Assembly (NCBI GenBank): GCA_018806985.1
Contig: JADANN010000443.1
Span: 883,001 to 947,000 of the forward strand
DNA: 64,000 bases
Direction of reading: 5' to 3'
Source: Angiostrongylus vasorum
Taxonomy: Eukaryota; Nematoda; Chromadorea; Rhabditida; Metastrongylidae
Shown: piece by piece, positions 36,599 through 48,802 of the stretch
Layout of the letters: every line of letters begins with the position of its first letter
Position numbering within the stretch: the stretch's first letter is position 1
Position numbers and translations under genes: made by a program
The notes under the pieces: model-generated
Database searches by the model: none
The model's input: only the letters and a program-made list of their open reading frames with translations
Told to the model about the DNA's origin: nothing

Positions 36599-37664
36599 CT
36601 ATTTGAAGAAGCTTTTTTTTTCTTCGCTTCCAATGCAATAGATCGCTGCTCTTTGGGAAGTTTGCATTGTCACCTTTTGAAATACTGCCCTCTTTGGAAT
36701 GGCTGATGGAGGTTTCTAGGAAATACACTGAAAGCAGAGGTGTGTACAGAGTAGTGGTTAGAGGTATTCTGTAATACATGCATGGTCATTGGTTCGACAC
36801 CGCACCATGTGGTGACTAAGCCACCTCATTTCTGTAGAGACACCAAACTAGTACCATATTCGCCTTTGAGAATGAAAAGCAATGAATCCACACAGCACTA
36901 GGCCTCCGAAAGTCGTGTATAGCACAAATATACTTAATTATGTCAAACCCACAGAGCATTCCTGAGAGGGCGAGCAACGCTGGCCACTTCATTCCCTATC
37001 CCTTGAATAAAAGAAGCACTTCGAAGCAGCTGAATATTCCACGCCATCAGCAACTTAATTTATCATTCATGTTTTGCATTTTAAGGATTATCATACATCT
37101 TTCAAGCTTTATTACAACTTGGTCTTCATTTTATATCGATATTATACTTTCAACAAGTAAAGTGAGCTGAGCTGGGGCAGACTTTGGCCAGGCCGACCTT
37201 GCGACATCAAGGAACTGTAATGGTTAGACCAGCAAAACTCCGAAAAAACGGAAATTAGGCTAGGGCCAGCGAACCAGCGAAGATGGGACTTCTAAGTGTT
37301 CAAGGAAAGTGGGCTGAGAAACGATTGTTTTTTACCAGTTTTGCAAAGAATGGAACAATTATTGCAGGACCGCAGTCATGCTTTTTATTGCAGTTTTTTT
37401 AGCATTCTAGTTCACCGAAAGCCTCTTTGTTCGTTGAACCCATCTAGTTGCAGAATCGAATACAATTTGTAAATTGGATATATCGATGAAATATTCAGGA
37501 GCATGCGACGGAAACCAATTACTTGAATCAACAAATGCGTTATGGTTTAACCGAGTAACGGCAGACCCTTCTCCACACAAGGGGTAAGCATTGAAACAAC
37601 GCAGCGCGTCATTGTGAGGACAGTGAGGGATGAAATACGAATCGAAGTCGGCCACAAACTTGCA
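36599..37664 (-). CDS. Candidate 3' end of an unidentified gene, two exons
   Basis: The exon 37664-37416 (83 codons) follows the acceptor tacgtcccag and holds CPHNDALRCFNAYPLCGEG and NWFPSHAPEYFIDISNLQ. It ends at the donor TCG/gtgaac. The exon 36715-36599 follows tttcctag, is in phase 0, reads KPPSAIPKRAVFQKV and AAIYCIGSEEKK, and ends in TAG. An AATAAA on the minus strand lies near 36360-36368. The intron carries a tRNA-like SINE piece (36750-36860) and a B fragment (37172-37305). The family is not recognised. Confidence 0.45.
36750..36860 (+). repeat. tRNA-derived SINE fragment
   Basis: agagtagtggttagaggtat then cattggttcgacaccgcacc gives A- and B-like boxes at tRNA spacing, followed by a core remnant (ccaaactagtacca) shared with families A and C. 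Confidence 0.55.
37172..37305 (+). repeat. Family B (RTE-tailed) element, 3' fragment
   Basis: gctggggcagactttggcca, then accagcaaaactccg and a degraded RTE-like end gccagcgaaccagcgaagat. Confidence 0.75.
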
Positions 37665-37799
37665 CTGGGACGTAAATGGATTGGGTGAGTGGGTTTTTTG
37701 GTAAGATTGCTTTATTCTCATTCATGCCTGTATAGAAGCATGACGAAATTCTATTCGGCCACTGCGTCATTCGGAGTTGTTCACTTTCCAGTCAATCTG

Positions 37800-38865
37800 T
37801 TCAGACAAACACAATGATGATTTACAATTTATCTCCAGCATGGATCCCGATCTTTCAACTTTATCAAGTATTGATGGCTAGGCACTTAGTCTAACTATTT
37901 GTTCCATTAGTAACATTTAGTTATCTGGAAAAACCAGCGTACGAATGAATTAGGAAGAATCGATACCGACTATCCGCTTTGTCTTCATGTTTACATAGAG
38001 AATATAATGTTACAAATACAGTTACATGTTTTGCTAGTACTAATGTAGAAAGGATGGATGGCTTTTTTTTGGAGCTCTACTTCCTTGCTTGGTGTTAGCT
38101 CTAGTTGGCGTTTCTGCTCCATTAAGCTATCCAAAAATTCCGTCACCCGTAGTGAACGCGGTTTTCCGGCTTCGTTTCACGGATATTCACATTCCATACT
38201 TTCGCAGTAGACAGCACTAAAGTTGTTTAGTAGCTTTCGCAAAGCATAGTTAGAAAATCTCAGTTGATAGTAGGAAAGGATAGCTCATGGGTGCAATCAA
38301 TCAGTTATCATCTGGGACTAACCGGTGATCCCATTAATCGCTGAGCATATGGATGGAACACCATTAAAGTTTGTGTTTGTTTTCGTCGTGCAATGAAGCT
38401 ACTTTCGTGCGCTTGGCCTTGTCAACGAACACAAGAACACGAAGTCATTGAACGATACCCTTCATCTCTACCGTTTTTTTTTACTAAGAAGTCGTTGCAT
38501 CTGGTAACTAGCTCGCTCAGCTGCATAATGAATATTTGCTCTTAGTTCATATCTCGAATACAAATGTCAAACTTCTTTTCAGCCAAGTTTGCGAATTTGT
38601 GTTCTCATGTATAGTGAAAAAATTTATACCAAAAACCCTAGATGAACCACCAAGGATCAGAGACGCCATTGTGTACGCCAAAAATGTCGAAAATTAGCTG
38701 AACCAAACACGTGGTGCCTCTGAATGAAAATTAATGGACAGGAGCGTCTAGTGACTGGGCCCTTCAGATATCAAACGCACAACAGCAAGACCATGGTTAT
38801 GACTTTTCTGCCATATCTCATATGTGTCCCATTTGTCATGTCTTGGGAGTGCTAGGAGGATACCT
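37800..38865. other. Unassigned stretch
   Basis: No repeat recognised. A + frame near 38060-38210 reads FFGALLPCLVLALVGVSAPL, like a signal peptide, and could be a first exon, but no start codon lies in frame and no continuation was found. Confidence 0.25.
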
Positions 38866-38869
38866 ACCG

Positions 38870-39160
38870 GCGTTGACCAATGACTGAGGGATACGTTATG
38901 CATTCGATTTCATCATGCTTCGTTAGAGGTGAGTGAATATACATTTGGCCCAGAGAAGGCCCATAATTGCCTATACTTCTAGTGGCTTACCCATACATGA
39001 AATCAGTACTAGTATTCTCCCAGACAAGTCTGATGCCAATTTGTCAACCTCGGAAAGATGGAAAGCTTTGTGAGTCCGGCGGTCGGCATCAAACTAAGGA
39101 CCAAATGTGCATTGCAGCGCACCCTCTAACCACTGCGCTACACGCGGTCAGTGGCGACAA
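38870..39160 (-). repeat. SINE family A, full-length but diverged
   Basis: + strand shows the reverse copy: ttgaccaatgactgagggat, atgcattcgatttcatcatg, cagacaagtctgatgccaat, ending with ccactgcgctacacgcg (A box in reverse). Confidence 0.8.
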
Positions 39161-39350
39161 TAAGAGCGCTAGAGGGGTAGATGAGAATGTTCCATCCAGG
39201 ATCTAAGTGCGCTCTGTAAAGTGTTCGTAGTGATATGTGCCTTGACAGTATCACAATGGAGTGGAATGCCGTTCAGTTATGATTGCCTCGTTCCAACAGC
39301 TGTGTTTAGGTCAACTTTAAAAACTGAAATTATCCGAGCTAATGGTATGA

Positions 39351-39703
39351 GTGTATTTCAGGAAATCTACAGCGGACGGCTGTTTTAGCATCCCAACAGA
39401 CATAGAGCATCACTTTCATTATGTGAATCTCATCTCTGAGTGGGGTTTTGTTCCGCTTCATACACCTTACGTTATCACGAATGTAATGCTAATGTGTCCG
39501 AAGATGGTTTTTTATTGCGTTTTGATGGAGAATCGCAAAGCGACTGGTGCACGAAAAACAAAAGTCCTCACTGGTTACCTGCACCCACACATCATGTCAT
39601 CTTCAGTCCGCTTCAGATGATTATGGACAGTAGTAACAGCGCGTTCGTTCCCCATCGCAAACCCCTGCGGTCCGGTTTTGCAAATATCTCAGCACCATTG
39701 TAA
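39351..39703 (+). other. Candidate exon(s), two overlapping frames
   Basis: After a tgtatttcag acceptor, one frame reads KSTADGCFSIPTDIEHHFHY for 86 codons. The overlapping frame reads RYHECNANVSEDGFLLRFDG. The 3' end overlaps the family D repeat (gcaaatatctcagcaccatt), so at most the 5' part is genic. Function unknown. Confidence 0.25.
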
Positions 39704-39720
39704 TTACGAATAGTAGTTTT
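39625..39720 (+). repeat. Family D repeat copy
   Basis: aacagcgcgttcgttcccca, then aaacccctgcggtccgg and gcaaatatctcagcaccatt. The same run recurs at 56795-56940 and 44120-44285. Confidence 0.6.
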
Positions 39721-39729
39721 GGAAATATT

Positions 39730-41280
39730 AAATCTTTAACAGGTGTTATATACTCGGCACTAAATATTTTCTTAACAACGAGTTTCAGCTGCACCTAGTT
39801 CCTAGTACGAATGCGTTCATACCGTGGTTTGTCATTGACACTCAAATTAGCATAATCGATTTTTTGCAAACTTTTTCTTTATCGTGTTGTGACAGATGTT
39901 ATAATAGGGTTCTGAACTAGTGACACTCCTACAAACTAATCTTGAATATAGCCAACTTCTATGGAGGATCCATGCAAGCTACTTATGACTGCGCGTCTTA
40001 TTGCCGAAAAGAGTGAACTATCAGAAAACTTTCGCACCAAAAGTTTGTAAAACTTTGGAACTGAACTGGAAACATTGGAGCAAATCTATGCTAGAATTCC
40101 AAAAAGAACTAGTCAGATCAGCTTTCATCGACAATCGCGGTTGCTTCACCTCAATTTCATAGCCAAGCAATTACTTGGTCACTTGATGCCGAATAGGGTT
40201 AGCATTTGAGTCGTTCACATATTTTCCAATTGAAAACCATGCAAAATGTATGGCTTGATCGATAATTTGTTCAAATATGTATATATTTGGTCAGTGGTTG
40301 AGAGCTGTTTAACTTGTTGGCTGGTCGTTTCCATCCTTGTGCTACGTACTCTAGACGGGTATGGTCATCATTTTGTACTGATCGGCATTTTTTTCGCAAA
40401 ATATTCTGGAGCTTCTGCGATTTTCTCTTGAACTGATGGTGCGTTTATCATTTCACATGTAATCTTTGCGAAAGAGACCAGCCCTCCAATCCTGACGGCT
40501 TTGCCCTTGTCGCCGCTTCAGAACAACTCTGTCGAGAAACTCGATAGATCATCTATCTTTTTTTTCTGTCTTATTCAGGTTGCTCTCTATATACTTTTTT
40601 ACGTACCTATATACATATGCTCGGTCTAAAACAAAATAATCGAGTTTTAATGGAATGATAGCTTTTTTTGCAATCGAAGATTTGTTGCGAAAAGAACAAA
40701 AAGTGCTGTGGTTTTTTGTTCTTTCCTCCTAAAGTACTGTTTACGTAATCCCACAATGTGGAGAAATGCGCTAAGCACTATTAACACTTTGTTTTTCCTA
40801 TTTCTTAGAAATATGTAAGAGGCAAACTTACTAGACGGTGGTTATTTCATTGCCGCTCATGGTTTATAGGTGGAACAATCGGCAGATGGCCAGAATATCA
40901 AGAGTCTCACCGTCACTGGGTTTAAGTGCTCCTATTCGCTTCGTGTAGGGAATAATTGTATGTTCAATAGCTGATAATCTGATCCGTTTGGACATCAAAT
41001 GAACCTAGAAATGCTCCAATGATTAAGTATGAAGGAGCAGCAATAAAAATCTCACAACGTGTAATTTTGAGTGTTATGGAGTTGTCGACAAAGCCCTTGT
41101 TGGCTTTTTTAGCCGCTGGCAATCAGACTTTTTTTTAGATTACTCACAGTGATAACTTTCTGTCAACTTTGACTGCTAAGTTATTCTGCTGCATCATTCT
41201 CGTTGACGGATCACTACTGGTAGCACCGTTAGAACATTGGCTGAGGGAAAGGAAAACGATTACCTAGGCAAGTGTAACGT
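39730..41280. other. Unassigned AT-rich stretch
   Basis: No exon or repeat could be supported. Confidence 0.4.
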
Positions 41281-41284
41281 AAGC

Positions 41285-41425
41285 CCATAATAAAGGTTCG
41301 AATTCTACAAGTTCGAATCCCAACTGAGAATCTGGGTTTTCGCCATGGCTCCAGCGTCCTTGTGGTTGTATTTCGCATCGCACTCTTCCAAGAAAAAAAA
41401 GGAGGCAGTAAATAAAAGTTGAAAA
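41285..41425 (+). repeat. Family D repeat copy with tRNA-like B-box
   Basis: gttcgaattctacaagttcg is followed by cttgtggttgtatttcgcat and an aggaggcagtaaataaaag end. Matches the D family end found at 56.9 kb and 52.0 kb. Confidence 0.55.
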
Positions 41426-41499
41426 CAAGGTCTTTTATGAGCTAACATGAAGTTGTCCGTTTATAATAGATTTACCTCGCAATAGCTAACGTCTCGGAA

Positions 41500-42600
41500 C
41501 AATTAAACTATGGGAGTGGCTTTGCTAACGTGCCGTCTATCGTGTCAAATATTTCTATGCTTACTAGAATGCAAGAATGCCCGACCAACAATTGTTTGGG
41601 TCCACATGCTCATTCGTTGTGTTCCTAGCATAGTAAGATTTTTCCCTGAAGTTTCAAGGAAATCCAAAAAGCACCCTTGGCTTGACAAGCTGATGTTTTT
41701 GATGTTGACAACAGAATCGAAACTCTAATCTCGAAATCTTCATCGTTATGCCTCTGTGTGCCATGCCTACCTAGAAGTGTACTTTAATGAAATTCAACCT
41801 TTCAATCTATATGTCTCTTTTAACCCGCAGACAAAGTGGTCTACTCGTTTTTATCACACATTCATTTCCTCACATCTTCCAAGAAATCGGGTATTCTGCA
41901 GCCTCATTCGTGTAGACTCCATGTCTGCCCACTTTCACAATTAGGTAGCATAGTCTTTTTTTCAGCACATAGGGCTTACTTCCCTCAGGTCTGGCTTAAT
42001 AGCTGTGCCTACTCTATTCGACATGAAGAACAAAAGCCATAGAATGTTTCGTAGTAATTCAACTGCCCCACTGTATTCTTTAGGCTTACGCCTTCCATAC
42101 CTCCCTTAATAGTGAAGTCTTTAAGGCGTAATTATAAAAAAGACGATGAAAGCAGTTGATTTTTGTAAAAAAATAAAAAAAGTAATTTACTTAACACCTA
42201 CATCACTAGAACTGATGGATGAAACTAAATAGGATCTTATTTTCACTGAAGTAGTCATTTTTTAGGCATAACTTATCCTTTGCTATTAACCTGTGTTTCA
42301 CCTGAGTCGTATACATTGGAGATGACTACTTCTCGCTTCACTTTCAGTGATTCCTTCCATACATCTTTTCCGGTGCGCAACTACTTGCCGCTCCTTTACT
42401 ATCTGGCTTGTAGTACCAATTTTCAGCGTTCTCATAACATTGAGAAATGGATGCTTGTTATCTTTTCGTTGGTTTCGAATGAATTTTTGTCCCTAGGACT
42501 ATTCACTCAGTTATTGAAAATATTTCCTCATCTCCGATTATCTAGAAGAAGTGAGAAAATGCTCAGAAATCATTGGTGAAAAGAATATAGTCTAGTTCGC
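41500..42600 (+). other. Weak + strand open frames
   Basis: Frames at 41510-41728, 41756-41944 and 42280-42579 are open for 62-99 codons; one has an acceptor cccgcag at about 41830. They lack recognisable domains and joined phases, so no gene is called. Confidence 0.25.
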
Positions 42601-42674
42601 TATCCCACTGCAGAATTTCTTGTCTGTGCATAAAATTTCTGGCTCTGTGCATAATTCCTTACTTATATCTGGTG

Positions 42675-42785
42675 AGGTTATAAAAGCGTTCGAATAAGTG
42701 CATTGCGTGTCAGTTTGGCCTTTCCGTGCTCTCAAAAAGGCGAAACAGCCGACACTTCAGCCAGCATTGTACTGGATAAATTTTG
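42675..42785 (+). repeat. Penelope-like terminal block
   Basis: gtcagtttggcctttccgtg, ctctcaaaaaggcgaaacag and ccgacacttcagcc follow the first-subfamily layout with several core mutations. Confidence 0.55.
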
Positions 42786-42989
42786 CTTTTGACAGCTTCG
42801 TGTCCGCTTATCAAGAAAACAGTAAATCTTCTGGGTCATCCAGGAGATCAGAAACTATAACACTCTTTTAAGAGAATCATTAGCTGTTGAATGGTCGAGT
42901 CGCACATGCGTACTTCTCTCTCACCTATCATAAAGGGGTTCTAAAATGGCTTACATTTGACATCTTTATGTAGGTGTAATAAGAGATAA

Positions 42990-43262
42990 AGGGTAAAACT
43001 CTCGGCGTTGATCAATCCCTGAGGGATCAACCATGCATTCGACTTCATTAAGTATCGTTGGAGGTGTTTGGATGCATATCTGGCCTTTACACTGACTCGC
43101 GCTGCCCTACCGATGTATTGAGCCAGTGCTGCTCTCCTCCCAGACAAGTCTGGTACCAATTTGCCGATCCCAGCGAAGTAAGGCATGGTGAGCCTCGGGC
43201 GGAAAGATGGATTCCACGTGTGTGTTGCAGGGGCTCCTCCGACCACTGCGTCACACGCGCCA
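42990..43262 (-). repeat. SINE family A, full-length
   Basis: Reverse copy from the tail (ataaagggtaaaactctc) through cagacaagtctggtaccaat to the head ccactgcgtcacacgcgcc. Confidence 0.88.
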
Positions 43263-43799
43263 TTGTAAGTGTAATAGTGAACGACTAGTTTGTGTATATG
43301 AGGCTGTATGAGGGCATACCACATAGCTCATCCATTTGTAAATATTCTACTATTTTTTTACTCAGTAGACAGGGTATAAGTTTAGCAAATTCCAAGAACG
43401 GCTTTCTTTTAACCTCGGCATTGGCCAATAATACATGAACATAATCCTTGATGAACAACTGCTGCCAAGTAGCTCGATGTTATGAATTTATGTAACTGCT
43501 GAGCGTCATGTTTAAAAAATATTATTTTACCTGTAGTGTTTACCTTACAAACTGATGATCGAGTTTTGTATGGTGATAGATTATAGATGTGTTTATGGAA
43601 GATTATAAGTTGATGGAATCTTATAGTTTTTTTAGATGCATGGCTAGACATCTTGGTAGTTCGTTTTCCAGGCAAGGAAGAACTGATGGTTCTAAACCGG
43701 CTTTGTTTTTCCACTCTAATCTGTTCCTTCCCTTTAGATCGATTCTTGACTTCTTTTATAGACGTGCACAATAATCAAAACACCTCGAAAATTATGGGG

Positions 43800-44015
43800 C
43801 AGGCAACACAACGGAGCTGTGATGTTAGCAAAACTCCGACCCTTGGCCAGATTCGAACCCGTGATCACCTTTTTCCAGGGTCTCACGTATCACACACTGG
43901 ACGATGCGAGTTAGAATCTAATCTATAGTCTGAGTTTCCCAAACATCACAGCATATTGTGAGTTTTATTTCACATAACACCCTGTTACAAGAAAATCATA
44001 AGCACTAAGTAAAAA
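43800..44015 (-). repeat. tRNA-like 3' half within a D-type repeat
   Basis: The minus strand reads cacgggttcgaatctggcca, a good B box, preceded by catcgtccagtgtgtgatac. The spacing is too long for a functional tRNA and no acceptor stem pairs. The + end tcacataacaccctgttaca is of the D type. Confidence 0.4.
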
Positions 44016-44119
44016 GTTAACCATTGTAATTCCGACTATAGCTTCAGGATTTATGTTCTTTAGATTATTCTCGTTGACTAATTGTTGCAGATAACACCGT
44101 TAAGGTAAAAAAATTAGCT

Positions 44120-44285
44120 AAGAGAATGGCAAAAGTAAGGGCGTCACTGGTACATTGAATAACACCTGAACCACCCGAAGGGTAATCTCAGGGATGAATC
44201 TGGCTTGGGGCCCGAATTTTGCAAATATCTCACCGTCATTGTGGTTGCATTTCACATGACACTGTGTCAGAAAAAAATAGTACGC
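44120..44285 (+). repeat. Family D repeat copy
   Basis: cttggggcccgaattttgc, aaatatctcaccgtcattgt and gtggttgcatttcacatgac, abutting the tail of the SINE A copy at 44291. Confidence 0.6.
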
Positions 44286-44290
44286 AGTAC

Positions 44291-44592
44291 ACAAAGGATA
44301 AAGGATAAAGGATAAAGGATAAAGCTCTCCGCGTGGATCAATTCCTGAAGGATGCGCCATGCATTCGCCTTCGTTAAGTATCATTGGAGGTGATTGAATG
44401 CATATCTGGCTTACACAATGACTCGCGGCGGCCAACCAATGTATCGAGCCAGTGCTGCTATCCTCCCAGATAAGTCTGGTACCAATTTGCCGACCCCGGA
44501 GAGATGGAAAGCTTGGTGGGCCATGGGCGCCGGGATGGATTCTGCATGTGTGTCGCAATGGCGCCTTCAACCACTGCGCCATACGCGCTCCA
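44291..44592 (-). repeat. SINE family A, full-length with (AAAGGAT)4 tail
   Basis: The tail is four uninterrupted heptamers at 44293-44320. The body follows with cagataagtctggtaccaat and a head of ccactgcgccatacgcgctc in reverse. This copy shows the tail repeat unit most clearly. Confidence 0.92.
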
Positions 44593-44889
44593 TAGCAGTA
44601 GTTAAAAAGCTAAATATTGTGTTTACTGGGTATGGTTACAGGTTGGGCACGTCTTTCGCTGATTGGTATCCGAATAGCTTTTGTCTTTACCTAAACCCGA
44701 GGTCTGGCAACTTCGTCTAAGAATAAATGAGAGTTTATGTTCTGTTCTCCGCTTAGTTGAGATTCTGAGTTTTGCTTGTATGTGAACATTATTTTGGGTG
44801 TATTTCACATTGAACCCTACCATGAAATAGATTAGGTAGTAAAAAAAATTTAAGACAAGTAAGCAAAATCCTAGCACTGCTTAAAATCG

Positions 44890-45125
44890 GTTCTTGTTTC
44901 GCATTCATCATGCATGAGGTTATTCGGATTGGCGTGCGTGTCCGACTGCTGCTTGAGGACTTTTTTCTTGTCCGTAGAAATCATTGGACGCTGGCTGAAC
45001 TGATTCCGTATGCAATCCTAGAATAGCTTTATATAGTTGAAGACCTATGTGGATCAGTTGTAGTCTTCGCAGAAAAAATCTGGTGCGAATTTGGCGAAAG
45101 CGGAGGGTTGGAAGTTCGGATGGCT
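44890..45125 (-). repeat. SINE family C copy, diverged
   Basis: cattcatcatgcatgaggtt, gactgctgcttgaggact and a core remnant gaaaaaatctggtgcgaatt in reverse orientation. Confidence 0.6.
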
Positions 45126-45924
45126 TGCTGCTGGGTTTATCAGCAGCTTTGAGTGTATTGCAGGAAATTTAAGCGCTGGGCTTACCGAAAACGTCATTTC
45201 CATCAATAGCATGGTCGAAAAGCTTTTCCCTAGGCAAATTAGTTGCCGTAATGCTTAAAAAAGTGGTATTCGGCTGGTAGGATTTCAATTGAGAAAGCTG
45301 GGCGTGGCAGAATTTCTCATTCAAGCTTTTTCAACTCTTTATGTATCGGTTGTGTCCCGTGTGGTTAGGCAATGTCGATTAAGTGAATCCTTTAGTTTTG
45401 ATTCATTAATTAATAGCAGTTCTACAAGTTGTCATTTTCGTAGTCCTTCATCTAATTCTTGATTGTCCTTCCACTTGGTGATGAATTTGAAAGGACGAAA
45501 AAAGCTGTGGTAGACGACTTCTTTTGTTGACAACAAGTTGCCACAAGAAAAAAGGGAATTTTCTTTCTTCTTCTTCTGAAGAGTTCCTTCTGAAGAAGGA
45601 ATGCCTTTGTTTCTGTCCCGTCATTAAGCGGAATATCGTCGACCGACATAGCTGTCGCATTAGACCTCAAAAATGGAAAACAAATCTATAATGTTCCAAA
45701 AGGAGATGCAGAACAGACTTCTTTTTAGTTGTTTCACTGACAAACTTACGTCAGCCTGTTATAAAAACCTTTACTGTAGCTAATGTATCAGCGCCATCGC
45801 TTTCTTTAGAGATGCAACGATTCCAGTCGAGTATCCACCAATTCACTGGTGGAATGTGAGTCTTGCAGGTTTTGCCTGAAACAATAGGGGCATTGACCTT
45901 AAACGCCTCCAAAAGTCATTATCT

Positions 45925-46030
45925 ATATCCAATATGCCTTCAACCACCTTTATAACTCTACGAATGGAGGTGAATGCATGGTGCCTATCTCAGAAATCAA
46001 TCAAGTCTGAACGCTTCATCATCCTCACTT
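45925..46030 (+). repeat. SINE family A, 3' fragment
   Basis: atatgccttcaaccaccttt, gaatgcatggtgcctatctc and gaacgcttcatcatcc are diverged versions of the 3' block and tail. Confidence 0.5.
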
Positions 46031-46204
46031 TTAGGTACTATATTTACTCTGATTGCCGTTTTTAAAACTAAGAAATTTATGCACAATTTTAAGTCATCTT
46101 CTTGTTGTTACAGTAACAAACTTAAGTCGTTCCATAGACTACGTGTACAAAATTGAGTTCGAAGATATTTTTTAGCCGATATTTCTTTTTCCGCAGTTTC
46201 ACAA

Positions 46205-46580
46205 GCAAGCTTTTTTTTGTGTTTACACTCCCGCCTTTCACATCTACTTTAGAGACCGTAGCTCTCCTTGCATTCGGTTCTCCCCACGCAACCATCATTC
46301 ATGAGCGTCTCCCAACTTTGCGTGTGACGTAGGCTGCTACTTGAGGATTTTTGCTTTTTGTCATGAATGTTGTTGACTGCTGATCGAGTCGATTCTCCCT
46401 GGAGTCCTGTGATAGAGCAGCTGGAGCGTTCCCACTGGATTGCAGACAGCGAACGGGTATAAGACAGGTCGGGTGCAATTTCTCGACCCCGAAGGAACGA
46501 CAGGCTCGATGAGCCCTGGGTGGGGTTAAAACAGAACCGTGCTCTTGATGATCGGTATCACTACCACTACGCTAGCCTTC
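46205..46580 (-). repeat. SINE family C, near full-length
   Basis: + strand: gctgctacttgaggattttt, tgatcgagtcgattctccct, gaccccgaaggaacgacagg and a reverse head atcactaccactacgctag. Good match to the copy at 12985-13365. Confidence 0.8.
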
Positions 46581-46698
46581 CTTTACCGAGCCACTAAGAT
46601 CTGAATCTAAAAGACCTATTGAAGAAGTGTAAGAATAAGCTTGCATTTACTGCTGTATAATCTGAACTTCGCCATTGGACGTTTGTTATGAAGAAAGT

Positions 46699-46703
46699 AG
46701 AGA

Positions 46704-46759
<56 letters not shown>
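46699..46759 (+). repeat. (AG)n microsatellite
   Basis: About 60 bases of AG dinucleotides with two interruptions. The 97-127 codon minus frames across it (Ser/Leu runs) are artefacts of the repeat. Confidence 0.95.
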
Positions 46760-47581
46760 TGAAGTCCACAGCGTTGACAGTTTGTGACAAATGGTGATGG
46801 GATGTGCACATCCACATATTTGTTCCCTCGAGTCGCAACCGATGTGAATACCACTTGCATAATAACTTCCGATTGTCGGTCGATAAATTAGTTTTAGTTT
46901 CTTTGCTCGTTGGAGAAACTCTACTGATTCCGTAATGAAACGCACGGTTCGATCAGCGAAATCAGTTTCTTGAGCAGCCAGCATGTACCTATTTGACACA
47001 ACGTTGCACTACAGTACATCTTATGGACTTCTAGGACATACCTCACGAAAAAAATTAAATTCTGATGCTATTTCCCCTCGTACTCACATAACTATGAGTA
47101 ATTTAAACGGAAAGCTGAAGTCTTATTCTGATCGTCATAGCTAAACCGTCATTCGTGAAAGGTACTTTCAATCTGGACTAAATGAAATTGCTATTATCTT
47201 GCTATTAACAAAGAAAGGGACGTCCATCGAAAAGATGATGTCCTCACGATTCTTAATATTGTAATAATTCTCATGCAGCACTTTCATGAAGGCAGGAAAG
47301 ATTTGGATCAGTTGTAGATATCTTCTTTAACTCCTAAGGCCTGCGCAGTTTCCGACAACACGCAAGTTTATTTGCAGCCTTTTGACCAGCTACAGTTATT
47401 GGATTTCGTCTATAGTCATTGATGAACCTGACCACCTCCTTGGGTGGTGATGGTCGCCGTAGAATGGAAAGAATGAGAGATTTGAACCTTTTGGTCTGTG
47501 AGAGATGTTGTCATGATTTTCGAAAAGCGGCTTCTATTTAGTCTTGCAACTATTGATCGGTATTGTTGTATTTATCAGCTT

Positions 47582-47760
47582 ATACGAGGTTGTTACTAAG
47601 ACTGTTTATTGTGGATAAAGTTTCGGCGTATTCTCCTTCTTTGCAGTCGCGAGTATTCTAGTCAATCGCCCACAGCTGTTCGATCGCATCGAGTCGGATT
47701 TTCTCAAAGAACCGGTGGAATGTAGTTCTTTCATTCGGCAGCGCCTTCTTATATACAACA
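47582..47760 (-). repeat. Penelope-like terminal block
   Basis: tatacgaggttgttactaag at the outer end, then gtttcggcgtattctccttc and the interior cccacagctgttcgatcgca. Confidence 0.6.
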
Positions 47761-48149
47761 GTTATCCTGCTGATGACCCGTTTTCATAGCGGCATTGCAT
47801 TCTGCAGCAGTCGGAGTTTTAATAGATGACAGACAAGAAGTAATCCACAATGGAAACTTTCGATAACAACTTTGTACAAGTTCATGAATATAATAAATAC
47901 TGTTACAATGATACGCTGAATATGCAAGCAGTTATTCTGTCATGAAAACGAGCATTCTTTTTCCTGACATCGCTCATTCGTTTTCGTCATCTTGATTGGA
48001 TTTCACAGTAGATTCATACGAATGGGATTTTGTCTATTAGGTTAAGATTTCTCAGAAACTTTTTTGTTTTCAATAAAAATCTCCAAATTCTCCATCTTCT
48101 CTATGTTCCATTTTGCATGAGCTTCTCCGCATCTTACTATAGTTTCACT

Positions 48150-48540
48150 AAGGCAGGTAGCGCAATGGTAGTGATCCTGTTCATTACGCGAACGGCCCAC
48201 CTAGCCTAACTGTGATTCGGCCCCTTCCCGGGACCACCAAGGCTCTCATCCCTTCTGACCAGAAAATTAATACCAGACTTGTTCGGGACAGGCTCACCCC
48301 CTCTAATCCGCTTGAAGACGTCTCTATCAAGTCTATCTCCGCTGTCCAGAGAGGATCGACTCGACTGGAATTCAACGAAATTTTGTGACGAATATGAAAA
48401 AACTTCTCAAGCAGCAGCCAAAACAACGTGCAAAGAAGGTCGAGCGCCTTCGTAGATGATGGATGTGAGGAAGCCAACGGAATGAATGAAGTGCTGGGAT
48501 CCGCAAAATATGATATATGTGGTGTTGGGTCATGTAATTA
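48150..48540 (+). repeat. SINE family C, full-length
   Basis: Head ggcaggtagcgcaatggtag (A box TAGCGCAATGG), B-like gtgattcggcccc, core ataccagacttgttcggga, then ctcaagcagcagccaaaaca and the 3' end gtgctgggatccgcaaaata. Best + strand copy of the family. Confidence 0.85.
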
Positions 48541-48802
48541 ATGAATGAAAGGAAATATTTATAATCGATTTGCAAACTTTGAAGCATAAAAGGTCCTAAG
48601 AAAGCAGTGAGCCAGTCATAAATATACTTGGCCCTTTTCACTTGTGTGTAATGCGATCATTTCAATCTCATTCTCATATCCGACTTGCTTTCTCGTTCTC
48701 ATTATTAGTGGGAAAAAATATTCTCCACGGCTTCCCGTCAATGAATTGTCTTTTTGTGTACGAGAAATGTGTCTAAAAGAGTGAAAGACTTTGTGTGGAT
48801 CA

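Noticed and set aside
43838..43925. tRNA gene candidate on the minus strand
   Set aside because: It has a good B box but the A box is poor, spacing is too long and no acceptor stem pairs. Treated as SINE-derived.
46594..46999. Minus-strand frames of 88 and 127 codons
   Set aside because: They are generated by the (AG)n repeat (Ser/Leu runs) and show no splice context.
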